64,000 nt of DNA from Arcuatula senhousia (GCA_963971305.1 OZ020303.1:60326867-60390866), one strand, 5' to 3'; positions 22,347-33,403 are shown, numbered from the stretch's first letter. A program made the numbers and translations. Notes: generated by a model not told the origin, from the sequence alone.

Positions 22347-24687
22347 TATCAATCTATGGCACGTCAAACGTTTCAATATTCAAAACAAATATTGATTCAA
22401 AAGAAAATAATTTATATTCAATATTTATACATATATATGCAATATTTTTCTATTTATATTCAAAAATTAAAATATATGTTCAAAACTTACAAATATAAAG
22501 TTGAAAAACCAAAAAAATATGTTCAAAACTAATAAATATATCATGCAACAATCTTCTATTTATATATTCAAAAATTAAAATATATGTTCAAAACTTACAA
22601 ATATATATTCAAAAATTAAAAATATATGTTCAAAACTTACAAATATATATTCAAAAACTTACAAATATATATTCAAAAACTTGTAGAAAATACATTCAAA
22701 ACATGTTCAATAACATTGCATTCTGGGTAATATTTGTAATGACCTTGCAATTCAATGTAGCACATGCGTCCACCGTTGTGTGTAATAACACGCTTTTTCG
22801 TGGAGAAAAAAAATGAGGACTCCCTTCTTTTCATTGCTTTCATAAAGTAAGAACCACGAGAAACGATCCAAGCACCACGGGCATGTGGACCCCGGGGATG
22901 CTCCGTCTTGAAATTTTGTACCTCCCTCTTCCATTGTGGTCCGGGTAGTAACACAAAACACAACACAATTGTGAGACATAATGGGTATATTGAGGTAATT
23001 ACTTCCTGCATCAAACAGCCAGACACTTGTTAAGTCAATCACTAACAAATAACAATGGGGTGTCCTTCCGTCCATTTGCGGATAAGAAATAAGTAAATGT
23101 AATACGTACCCTAAGGTGTGACGGACACGCTGACAATCGGTTTTTGTGTGATGATACCTAACCAAGCATTAAGTGTTTAAAGTGTTGTGTTTGATTTAAA
23201 ATCAATATACTTGATTTTTTTACAAATCAGTCGATAGATACGTCTAAGCTCTTCTCAAGAGAGTTCCACTACAATCTGTTATTTTTAGACAGAGCCTTAT
23301 GCAGTCGATTTTCGCGTTTTTTTTTATTGAACTAATAGGTTCAACTATACACCAACGATATAAATCTGCACCATATGTCATGTATCAATACACAAGTTGA
23401 TGCATAACTAAGCTTTCTTGAACTTTCAACTTTATCTACGTATATATCTGTTGCTCAGTTCAATCTGTATAACATTTATTAAAGGTAATAACAAAATTAT
23501 CGAACTTGGAGAATCAATCTCAAATGTCCATAAGACGACACAAAACAAGGAATACGTACCAAAAAAAATAAGATCGCAATGGTCCTGACTTGGTACATTA
23601 ATACATTGAAACAATTAAAATAGACGATTAATGTTCTTTAAATGATTCTGTGGTAGGAGAATTGTCTGACCAATTTACCCTGTCTAGACAATAAAAAAAA
23701 CCCACAAAAATCGACTACATAATGCTCTGTCTAAAAATAACGGGACGTAGAGGAACTCTCTTGAGAACAGCACGCTACTTTCGACTGATTCAAAAAAGTA
23801 TATCGATTTTAAATCCAACACAATACTTTAAACACTTAATGCTTGGTTAAGTATCATAACACAGAAACCGATTGTCAGTTTTGTCCGTCACACCTTAGGG
23901 TACGTAGTACATTTACTTATTTCTTATCCGCGAATGGACGAACTGAGGACACCCCAATCACTAAATTGTTATTGATTGACTTAATAAGTGTCTGGCTGTT
24001 TGTTGCAGGAAATTACCTCAATATACCCATTATGTCTCACAATTGTGTTGTGTTTTGTGTTACTACCCGGACCACAATGGAAGAGGGAGGTACCAAATTT
24101 CAAGACAATTGGAGCATCCCCGGGGTCCACATGCCCCGTGGTGCTTGGATCGTTTCTCGTGGTTTTAACTTTATAAAAGCAATAAAAAGAAGGGAGTCCT
24201 CATTTTTTTTTCTCCACGAAAAAGCGTGTTATTTCACACAATTAACGGTGGACGCATGTGCTACATTGAATTGCAAGGTCATTACAAATATTACCCAGAA
24301 TGCAATATTATTGAATACATCTATTAAACATGTTTTACATGTATTTTCTACAAGTTTTTGAATATATATTTGTAAGTTTTTGAATATATATTTGGAAGTT
24401 TTGAACATATATTTGTAAATTTTTGAATATATACTTGTAAGTTTTGAACATATATTTAAATTTTTGAATATATAAAAAGAAGAATGTTGCATAATAAATT
24501 TATTAGTTTTGAACATATTTTTTTGTTTTTCAAACATATATTTGTAAGTTTTGAACATATATTTTAATTTTTGAATATAAATAGAAAAATATTGCATATA
24601 TATGTATAAATATTGAATATAAATTATTTTCTTTTGAATCAATATTTGTTTTGAATATTGAAACGTTTGACGTGCCATATCAATCTA
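22347..24687. mobile_element. MULE-like non-autonomous element with ~940-bp inverted arms
   Basis: The element proper is 22357-24677, starting TGGCACGTCAAACG and ending in its complement. The 10-bp TATCAATCTA is duplicated directly outside (22347-22356 and 24678-24687). The left arm is about 22357-23300, the right arm about 23715-24677, with a roughly 410-bp unique centre. The outer parts of both arms are TTCAAAACATATATTTGTAA-type tandem repeats. Long inverted arms with a 9-11 bp target duplication fit Mutator-like elements. ORFs at 22673-23165 (-) and 23843-24361 (+) are mirror images of the same arm and carry no transposase motif. Confidence 0.75.
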
Positions 24688-24689
24688 AT

Positions 24690-25449
24690 AGAAATGTTAT
24701 TACAATACAATTCTTAGTTTAATACCGAAAAATTGATAGTTGATATCAGAAACCCCTTAATTATTTCGTAACTAAAATTACTAGTTTTTATCAACAAACC
24801 ATTATCCGACTTTATCTTTCTCGCAAAATAACTATCAATCACTGCTATAAATAAAGCTATTATACTTGTATATTCATCTTCCGAATTTTATTCATCAGTT
24901 TCTATATATACAATATGTCTTGTTTTAATTGTGACCAATATTTTCCGCATGTGTACATGTAAGCGAATTGCAATCGAGAAAGAAAGAAAAAAAATAATAA
25001 ATCACGCGCTACCGGTAAATTAATAGAGCAGAAAAACGTAAAAAAAAAAATCCCGAATTCCCCGAGTTTTGTGGGTAAAATTCCGAATTCCCCGTGTATA
25101 AATAAACCTTTCCAGCTATCTCGTAAAAGACCCTACCGACCCTCATGTATGTAGTATGTAATTATGTCGCCTGCAACGTGTTGCAGAAACGACTTTTATG
25201 GGTTGCATTGGCACCATCCGTCGTATTGCGTCGCCCTGTGCCGTAGTTGTCCTGCGGCGTCACGAAATTTTTTTTTCAGTTTTCAGAGCAACTACATTCA
25301 CAACATCTTGATATTTGGTATTTAGCTTCCTCCTTTAGTACTATATGGTGTAAATCGATTTTATGCCCGTAATTCATCTACTATTTACCGAATATTTAAA
25401 GACACAGGCGATATATACGTCTTCCATCATGGAAGACTGCCATTCTAGT
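24690..25449. other. AT-rich transposon interior, no gene seen
   Basis: Two adjacent CCGAATTCCCCG-containing stretches at about 25050-25105. Otherwise nothing recognised. Confidence 0.4.
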
Positions 25450-25640
25450 TTTGTAATGTATGTTTGTTTGTTTGTGTGTATATACATGTATGTAATGTAT
25501 GTTTGTTTGTATGTGTGTATGTATGTAATGTATGTATGCTTGTATGTGTTAATGTATGTATGTATGTATGTATGTATATGTATGTATGTATGTATGTATG
25601 AATGTATATGGATGGATGGATTGATGGATGAATGGATTAC
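25450..25640 (+). repeat. TGTA/TGGA microsatellite
   Basis: Imperfect (TGTA)n with TTTG interruptions, grading into (GGAT)n. It produces long tyrosine/valine or histidine/threonine-rich ORFs on both strands (25363-25740 and 25374-25658), which are not genes. Confidence 0.85.
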
Positions 25641-28334
25641 GTATGTATGCACGACCACTTATGCAAAAAAAAAATATTTCATCAGACAGTTGTTTTCACA
25701 TTACTGGACCGATGATGAGTGTATGTATGATCGTAGGTAATAATATTAACATATAAAGACAGAATAAATACACACACTAGATCGGTGCAAAGTCCGTTGT
25801 TTAACAAAATTATGTGAGTGACATGACTTCAATGTTTCTTCATAGTGTCCGATCACCCCGTTTGGATATCCATTTTTATGCGCCCTTGCATTGAATTGGA
25901 AAGATGTATGATTACGTCATTTTTCGAATGAAGTATATAGGACGAACATGCTTCTATAAAAGGTTGTTCCTTGAACTATAGATAACTGTGTACAGTGTAT
26001 AATTTATGATTTCCTATAGAAGTTAAGCATCGATCATTTTGGCTACAAACTAGGCTTCTAATAAGCAAAGAACTTATATGCAATTTATACACTCAACTGT
26101 CAACGAAATTATATAGATCAATATGATACTTTGTTTTTCTCGCAACAAACAATGTTCTGTCAAGAAAACAGTACAGACAGAACTTGAAATAAATATCTGA
26201 AATCAAAAATTAGCTGTTCTAACTTCTGCATAAAGACTGCTATTTAACGATTTTAGAGAGTATGGTTATACTATCGCACTTCTCCAGTATGCATTTTTGA
26301 CCCGGCCCTCTTGTTTGAGTGGCTAATATGTATAAATTTGAACACCAAAAGCCCATTTTCCACCCGTTGTCGTCAATATTATGCTTCCCCTTTCTCGAAA
26401 TAGAATTCTAAAACCTGGAATGAAATTATTCAACTATTCGAGGCATTTATAATGCAAATGTGTTACTGATGTGTAAAATGCAGGGTAAATTGTGCCATTC
26501 AGAGTCAGGGCTGAGTATCCATATAATAAATTCATGAGACGCATCTTGCCTTGTAATGTGAAATTTAAAAGCTGACTTAATGAGTGAGTTGGTGTTATAC
26601 ATTCTGAGAAAAATAACTATATTGTTACTATATTGCGATAAACGTGAACTCCTATGCTAGAGCAAACACTCTTGGTAGCCTTGTTCCGATTTTCCGGTCG
26701 TCTAAACTCAAAATTGTGTTGTTGTTTTTGATACTTCACCTTCTTAACTTTAAATACACATGAACAAAAAACTTTGTTGTTGGTTTTGAATTCCTTGTTT
26801 GAACTTTTTGGGTAGAGTACGTCTCTTATGATTTTCTGTCTTGCAATTATTTTGACTCAAATGCCGCAATTCAATAGAAGCCATTTTCAGAATATGCATA
26901 GATTAACAGGGTTAGATTGCTACCCACCTTGGTACTTCGTATTCTTCTGTCCTAAAAGAAATCTGAAAATTTTTGCATAACAAACACTACCCAAGAAAAT
27001 TTATAATGCTTGCTTGATTCTAACATGCATATGAAGTTAATTACCAATTAAAAGTATATATTAGTCAACACAAATAACTAATTCCTTGCAAACTTGGGTA
27101 AACATGAGGAATGTGGTGTGGTGATTTATCACTTGCCCAAAACAGTTTAACTCTTTGCCCTTCTCTTTTAACTCATCAATTCTAAGTATGTTTTGACGAT
27201 TTATTAATACCATAGAAGATAAGAAGATAACCGAAACATATTCTTCAAAGTTGCATGTGCTTTTAGCTATTCTTGAGAATTTATAGCACACCTGTAAGGA
27301 CTGTAAAACTAGCAATTTTGATTGGAGCAACTTACCGACGAATATTGTCACCTTTGAATGAATAAGCTATGACTTCACTAAATATCAGGATAACTGGAAA
27401 ATTCTTAGAAAGGGGAAACGAACCATTTATTCCCCGATACCAAATTTGTTTACCAGAAAAATCGATAAACCCTTTTATCCTGGCTTCAAATGAACAGAAG
27501 ATCTAAAATTCAACAAAATTTAAAATAATAGGGACTGGACTATATATAACCTTATTATAGGCCTAATGGGGTATACCTCTTTAACTTAGATACAAGCAAA
27601 AATTTAACCACCGCCGTTTACAAATTGCTGTGGCGGATCCAGAAATTTTCAAATGGGAACCTTCTTGGACCTCTTGTTTCATAGAATTCCTAACCAAATT
27701 TCTTATCAAACAGGAGGACGCGCGTCCGGCACGCCGGTCCTAAACTATATCCGCCTTTGACGATTGTTTTCAAAAACTACCATAATGATTGAAAGACATT
27801 TTCAAATGCATTAATATTACCCTACATGTCTCTAAGGGTCGTCTGACCAACAGTCGCATTTTTCTTAATCGAATTTCGTAAAAACCACTAACCTTCATGT
27901 GCTTAATATCTAAGTTTCATGAATTTTTGGTTACCTCTTAAGCGTATTTTGTAATGCATTTTACACGTCTGACTTAGAACCGATACATAAATATAACAGT
28001 CATTCTACCTTAGAGCTGAGACGGGTTGCTGGGATTTGAGTACAATAAAAAGAGTAAACCATTTATTTTTATGCCATAATGTTTCACTGGATAGTTAAAC
28101 ACCACCGAGAATAAAAACATACAGAATTTTGCTAATAATTTGCATATTTAGAAGCAGCAGCATTTTTGGGGGCTAAATAACGGTAGACTGCTATACATGT
28201 GTGCCAACACGTGTCATACATTCAGACTAAAATAAACAGTAAATCACACAATATGTTACCTTTCTCTCATTACTTGACATCCTTAATTCAAAAATATCCA
28301 ATTATTTCACCCAAACTAGTCGATGGACCTCGAT
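25641..28334. other. Transposon interior, no gene recognised
   Basis: The longest ORF, 27061-27351 on the - strand (96 codons), shows no recognisable domain. A 'tggcggatccagaaatttt' repeat fragment lies at about 27630. No other structure seen. Confidence 0.4.
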
Positions 28335-28514
28335 GATAAAAAATTGTATTGCAACCACTTTTACGTCTTGTCTTCAAGAAAATCAATGAAGTAATGACGT
28401 CCTTGACATTGTGACGTAACAATTGCAACGACGTAATTTCTATAAACTAACAACCATTAACAAAAGGTACTTACCGCGATAACCAAATTTAAGTATAACG
28501 TACTTAAATTTCAG
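28335..28514 (+). repeat. 180-bp repeat ending in a perfect hairpin, copy 2
   Basis: Same orientation as the copy at 21394-21573 and 6.9 kb away, with an identical hairpin end. It is followed directly by a decayed GCTCACCTG-type fragment (about 28530-28575). Confidence 0.75.
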
Positions 28515-28575
28515 TATTAAAAGTAGCTAATGACCAGGTGAGTGGTTAACGCTCCTCAGGAACCCCTTGTTTCCT

Positions 28576-29068
28576 TTATTTGGGTAACTTATTAAGTCCA
28601 GCATCCCTTTTCCAAGTGCTACTCTTATGTGGTTGTATCCTGCTAAGCTTTGCGGAGCCTTTGACAAAAATATATAAGGATGAAAGTATGCAATAAATAT
28701 GGGGGGATAAATTATTATAAAAATAGATTCAGAATTCAGAATATTGGTCAAATTTGGTGTTTTCACACAATATTTACAATAAAATTATAGAGAAAATCGC
28801 CAACTTCTTATTACCGGTAATCCATAGAAATAGTTTATGGTAGTATTGGAATTAGTGTATCCACAAATGTACTAATTAATCATTAATACTAATTAAAAGT
28901 TGAATTTTATTCACACTATGGAAACCAAAATGTTTTGTTATTTTCATTTCTTATAAATTGTTTAAATAAATTTTGTTTTACGCTACCGGTTTGTTCTTTT
29001 AATTACTGTCTAAGGCAGTACAGTCCTGGCAGATTTTTTTCTACAATTGAAGAATATGAGATTGTTGT
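28576..29068. other. AT-rich sequence, no feature recognised
   Basis: No coding or structural signal seen. Confidence 0.4.
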
Positions 29069-30560
29069 TATACCCCCGCAAACAAAGTTTGGGCGGTATA
29101 TAGTAATCACCCTGTCTGACCGTCTGTCTGTCCAAATTTCTTGTAAGCACAACTTCTCCTAAACAGTTGGGTAGATTTCGATGGAACTTGGTATAGTGAT
29201 TCTGTAGCAGATGATATGTATGAATTGGACTTTGTTTTTCTTCCCTATGCATATCATGTTAATGACCCGTAAGCGCAACTCCTCCTAAACCCCTTGATGA
29301 AATGTGATGAAACTTTGCATGATGTAAGAACATTATATGTAGATGTGCATGAAGGAATTTTATGATTAAGGGAAAATAATTGGACTTTAAAGCGGCGGGG
29401 GGGGAGGGGGGGTTTCCCTTTGTTAGCTCGCTCACATTATTCCTTGTGTTAGATGTTCTGCCATATATACATCTCATAAACACAACTCCTCCAAAACAGT
29501 AAAGCAGATTTCAATTAAACTTGTTATAGTGATAGGACATGACATGTAGATGTGCATTAAGCAAGATATATCTGATCGGTTCTTGTTCAGGGAAGACGAT
29601 TAAAATTTACTTATTTTAGATGGTATGCTATACATACATCTCATAATTAAACCAACTCCTCCTAAACAGTATGACAAATTTCAATGAAACCTAGTGAAGT
29701 GATAAGATATGATATGTAGATAGACAGAAATGATTAGAATGTTGCACTGTAATTAAGTGTCCCCCACCATTGTTGACCTTGACCTTTGACCTCAGTCAAT
29801 TATGATGATATTTAGAACTATATTGTCTATAGTCTTGTGTGGGTCATAACTTTTTTGTCTTTTGACATAGGCCTTGATAGATGGTATGTATTTGGGTCAC
29901 CACAAGGCGATGTGTCGCCTACGAATATGGTTGACCTTTGACCTCAAAGTCATATATAATATTTAGGACTATTGCCTTGTGTGGGCCATACCTTTTATTT
30001 TGTCTTTTGACACAGGCCTTAGATATTTGGTATGTAGTTGGGTCACCACAAGGTGATGTGTCGCCTACCAACATGGTTGACCTTGACCTTTGACCTCAAG
30101 GTCATCTATGATATTTAGGACTATTGCCTTGTGTAGGCCTTACCTTTTTTTGTCTTTTGACATAGGCCTTAGATATTTGGTATGTAGTTAGGTCACTACA
30201 ATATGATGTTTCATGTAACACAATGGTTAACCTTGACCTTTGACCTCAAAGTCATATTTTCATGAAATTTTGGACCATAGCATTTTTCATAACTTTTTTG
30301 TCTTTTGACATAGGCCTTAGATGATTATTTGGTATTAAGGTATGTCACTTAATCGATGTTCGTGTAACAAGATAGTTGACCTTTACCTTTGATCTCAAGG
30401 TCATTTTTGATATTTGGGACCATATTCTTTTCCGAGCCATATTTTTCTTTTGTCTTTTGACATAGGCCTTAAATATTTAGTATGCAAGAAGGTCACTACA
30501 AGACAATGTGTCCACAGAAATATGGTTGATCTTCACCTTTGACTTCATACCTTTGGTTAT
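29069..30560 (+). repeat. ATACCCCCGCAAAC-headed repeat with a tandem array carrying TGACCT direct repeats
   Basis: The head is a hairpin (ATACCCCCGCAAACAAAGTT, closing TTGGGCGGTATA) followed by CTGTCTGACCGTCTGTCTG. From about 29765 the body becomes six units of about 150 bp. Four contain TGACCTTTGACCT, the exact DR1 nuclear-receptor consensus on the other strand, at 29780-29792, 29932-29944, 30084-30096 and 30234-30246. Three of these four have an extra TGACCT or related half-site just before. ORFs at 28935-29483 are by-products. Confidence 0.7.
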
Positions 30561-30583
30561 TACGTAAAATACACAAAACAATT

Positions 30584-32020
30584 CTAGTTTAAAATTAAGT
30601 AGAGTCGTGATACATACATTTTCAAATTTGTATTTATTATGTGATCATTTGTCAATTTTAACACAATCAAGTTATTCCTTTCCACAATATCTAAACATCT
30701 TCGGAAATCCTCTATACCAAAGTTTTCGCCATTTCTCGTTAATTCTTGGGTTAAAATCTCTCTGCACTGACCGCTAATTAAGTTTGAAAGGGTACCAAAG
30801 ATGGGTCGGTCTCCCTCTTCAACATTTTCAGGGTCAATAAATCCCTCAGTCCCATAATTCTGCAGGTTTTCATTACCATCAAGCCCAACAGGGTTTTGTA
30901 ATTGTCCTGATGTCCATAGATTTAATGGAGAGGATTTAACAGTACGTAGTCTGTGTATAGCCCAAGCATTACTCCAAAATTCAAGTCTTCTGTTGATTTC
31001 TGTTATGAATACATAATGAAGGACAGCTAAATGGGTCTGATTCAAGGGGTCCAGAATACCCTGATCTTCCATGTGATAAAACAATTTGTAGAAAAATATC
31101 AAGACTCCATCATATACATCTCTCCAAAGTCTCTCGATCCTTTGATTGTGTGTACTTTTTCCAGTAATCATACCTTCTTGACCTCTTTTCTGCAACATGA
31201 AATCTGCGACCGAAACATTTTCCATTCCTTTGTCAGATCTTACTCGATTAGGAACACCATATTTATCGACACCGGATAAGAAACACTGCAAAACAGTTGC
31301 TGAAGTATTATTGTCTGTGCACCTCAAAAACATAACCATTCTACTAAACCCGTCAATTCCTCCTACAATAATGAATCGCCATCTGATAAGTTTGTGATTG
31401 GTGTCAATATGCCAAAGTTGATTCGGACCCATGACATTGTAGACACGTCTGTGAAGTCTACCAGTTTTTCTATCCTGCACACCACATTTATCCATTCGAT
31501 GTATGCTTTCTCTCAATCTCCACCTTTGAACTCTAATTCCTTTTAAAATCATCATCTGTCTTAACAGGTTTTCTCCGCATAAGGGGAAATCTTTCATAAC
31601 TTCTCCTAACTTTAGGTCAAGTTCGTTGTCTGTTATTTGTGAAAAATTGAATTTACTTAGTCCAAACTGGCCCATTCTTCTGTAAATAGTGCTCTCGGAC
31701 ACTGATAACAGTTTGGAAATGTAACCAATTGTACAGTCATTTTCAAGCAAGTTTTCAAGTACTTGTTTTGGAATATTATAGATGGGAGAACCACATTGAC
31801 CATGTACTTTTGTTGGCTTGTCAGTTCCATATTTCACACACTCGGTTCTTAACCTCATCATATCAGCCCTGCTAGATATTCCCAAAACTTCTAATTCGTG
31901 TGCTGACAGTTTGCACACTATGTCTGGAGTGATTTTTTCGGCTTTAAATCTGTTGCAGAATGCTTGTAAATTTAAATCTTGCAACACTTTCTCAATTGGA
32001 ATAAACTGATCTGACGCCAT
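30584..32020 (-). CDS. IS3EU-type DDE transposase with N-terminal SAM-like domain
   Basis: A single uninterrupted ORF of 478 codons starting ATG at 32020. Residues about 10-62 look like a SAM domain (VLQDLNLQAFCNRF ... ELEVLGISSRADMMRL). Residues about 82-120 resemble a helix-turn-helix, followed by an IS3-like arginine-rich helical region to about 175. The rve-type catalytic domain carries D206 (in WHIDTNHK), D263 (RSDKGMEN) and E296 (NQRIERLW), spaced 56 and 32 residues. The WHIDxNHKLIRWRF block is shared with 'integrase core' proteins of fish and invertebrates, from memory. The gene would excise and insert its own element: it lies just inside the right terminus and reads away from the minisatellite, which occupies its upstream region. 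No stops or frameshifts, so possibly functional. The superfamily call is less certain than the DDE call. Confidence 0.85.
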   Translation of the reverse strand: MASDQFIPIEKVLQDLNLQAFCNRFKAEKITPDIVCKLSAHELEVLGISSRADMMRLRTECVKYGTDKPTKVHGQCGSPIYNIPKQVLENLLENDCTIGYISKLLSVSESTIYRRMGQFGLSKFNFSQITDNELDLKLGEVMKDFPLCGENLLRQMMILKGIRVQRWRLRESIHRMDKCGVQDRKTGRLHRRVYNVMGPNQLWHIDTNHKLIRWRFIIVGGIDGFSRMVMFLRCTDNNTSATVLQCFLSGVDKYGVPNRVRSDKGMENVSVADFMLQKRGQEGMITGKSTHNQRIERLWRDVYDGVLIFFYKLFYHMEDQGILDPLNQTHLAVLHYVFITEINRRLEFWSNAWAIHRLRTVKSSPLNLWTSGQLQNPVGLDGNENLQNYGTEGFIDPENVEEGDRPIFGTLSNLISGQCREILTQELTRNGENFGIEDFRRCLDIVERNNLIVLKLTNDHIINTNLKMYVSRLYLILN

Positions 32021-32040
32021 TTTTGTTGTGAATTAAATGG

Positions 32041-32681
32041 CAACCACAGCATATAATAATGGAACCAAATCATATGATAACGGCACCACATCATATAATA
32101 ACGGCACCACAGCATATAATAACGCAACCACCGCATATAATAATAAAACCACAGCATATAATAACAGAATTACAGCATATAATAATGGAACCACAGCATA
32201 TAATAATAAACCCACAGCATATAATAACAGAACCACAGCATATAATAATGGAACCACAGCATATAATGATAAAACCACAGCATATAATAACAGAACCACA
32301 GCATATAATAATAAAACCACAGCATAAAATAACAGAACCACATCATATAATAATAAACCCACAGCATATAATAATGGAACCACAGCATATAATAATAAAC
32401 CCACAGCATATAATAACGGAACCACATCATATAATAATGGAACCACAGCATATAATAACAAAACCACAGCATATAATAACGAAACCACAGCATATAATAA
32501 CGGAACCACATCATATTATAATGGAACCACAGCATAAAATAACAAAACCACAGCATATAATAACGAAACCACATCATATAATAATAGACCCACATCATAT
32601 AATAATGGAACCACAGCACATAATAACGAAACCACAGCATATAATATATAATTCAACATAAGACAGCTGTGGCGTTCCATA
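32041..32681. repeat. Right terminal inverted repeat including a ~29-unit 21-bp minisatellite
   Basis: About 29 units of ACCACAGCATATAATAAYGGA lie between the transposase start and the 34-bp unique terminus (32648-32681). Counting inward from the end, variants follow the same order as in the left array for about 14 units, with extra units on this side. Long ORFs of 7-residue repeats in several frames (for example 32033-32509 - and 32059-32661 +) come from the 21-bp period. Confidence 0.85.
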
Positions 32682-32687
32682 AAAATA
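32682..32687. repeat. Target site duplication AAAATA (right)
   Basis: Direct copy of 16241-16246. Confidence 0.8.
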
Positions 32688-32727
32688 CACATGTTTACCT
32701 GGTGTGTATTGAGAAAATAAGAATTTA
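32682..32727 (+). other. 5' UTR exon 1 of gene copy 1 (right-hand part)
   Basis: CACATGTTTACCTGGTGTGT matches copy 2 at 53776-53796. The donor TTA/GTAAGT at 32728 corresponds to TAA/GTAAGT at 53821. The acceptor CTTTTTAG at 33033 lies 25 bp before the ATG. The left part of this exon or its promoter is now at 16060-16246 because of the transposon. Transcript structure is inferred. Confidence 0.55.
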
Positions 32728-33058
32728 GTAAGTAATACATTGATGTAGTAATTCTGATTAATTAATATAGAATTTTAATTTGTTATTTAATAGGAAAAAA
32801 TGAAAAAGAATTTATTTGTTCAAGTTCAATTAAATGTCAGTGGTTTTATAAATAGACAAGAAGTGTTAGTTTATTGGAAAAATTAGTTTTGAAAGTAGTA
32901 TTTGAAAAAAGTAAAGTATAGAAAAGAAAAAAGTTTTAGATTTAATTTGAATTATATATTGATGAAAAATGTTAACATTGTGTAAAACAATATATTTAAG
33001 TTAATCTTATTGAATAATTAATTGTCTTTTTAGATCGTTTGGAAAAGTCTAGATACAA

Positions 33059-33403
33059 ATGGCTTCTAATACGATGTTAGTAGAGGCAGTTCGTGTTCTT
33101 ACTAAAGGACAGGAAAATGCCACGACAACTTCTGAAAATTCCAAGAAAGGGGTGACAGTGAGTGACATCGAAAGGTGGCTTGTATCGCAAAAATATTACC
33201 TCACGAAAGACGAATTCAAATGCCCCTTACACGTCAGTCTCCAGAAAGAAGTGAATGCAGGAAGACTAGAGAAATTGGCTTCTGGAACTTATATCCTGTC
33301 CAAGCAGCAATTGACCAAAGATCGGGCTCAAGAGATGAAGCTGAAGGCATCATTGAAAAGGACAGTCTCTACACCTGGTAAAAAGGGGAGGCCAAAGAAA
33401 AAG
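33059..33403 (+). CDS. Copy 1 coding exon 1: winged-helix-like region
   Basis: Encodes residues 1-115 from the ATG. The conserved part is [20 protein letters not shown] followed by '[20 protein letters not shown]'. It ends at KKGRPKKK with the donor AAG/GTATAC. Copy 2 is two codons shorter. The open frame continues past the donor but loses similarity there. Confidence 0.85.

Larger units (their letters stand above)
16247..32681 (-). mobile_element. 16.4 kb IS3EU-like DNA transposon with its own transposase
   Basis: Left terminus 16247 and right terminus 32681 are inverted copies beginning TATGGAACGCCACAGCTGTC and identical over about 34 bp. They then continue as a 21-bp minisatellite in which the unit variants come in the same order. 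A perfect 6-bp target duplication AAAATA flanks it. Removing the element joins AAAATA to CACATGTTTACCTGG, which matches TATACACATGTCTACCTGG in gene copy 2. The - strand transposase gene lies near the right end. From memory, IS3EU elements have 6-bp target duplications and TAY termini, which fits. Much of the interior is nested foreign repeats, so the original element was probably shorter. Confidence 0.8.

Noticed and set aside
22673..24361. ORFs of 117-172 codons with a hydrophobic stretch
   Set aside because: They are mirror-image translations of the two arms of one inverted element and have no transposase motif.
25363..25740. ORFs of 125 and 94 codons on opposite strands
   Set aside because: Both are translations of the TGTA microsatellite.
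27061..27351. 96-codon ORF on the - strand
   Set aside because: No recognisable domain, an AT-rich setting inside the transposon, and no supporting splice signals.
16247..32681. Maverick/Polinton (similar length, 6-bp duplication, rve-type integrase)
   Set aside because: No DNA polymerase B, ATPase, protease or capsid genes were seen. The ends do not have the expected form. The integrase has a SAM-like domain and a HIDxNHKLIRW block that I associate with a different group.
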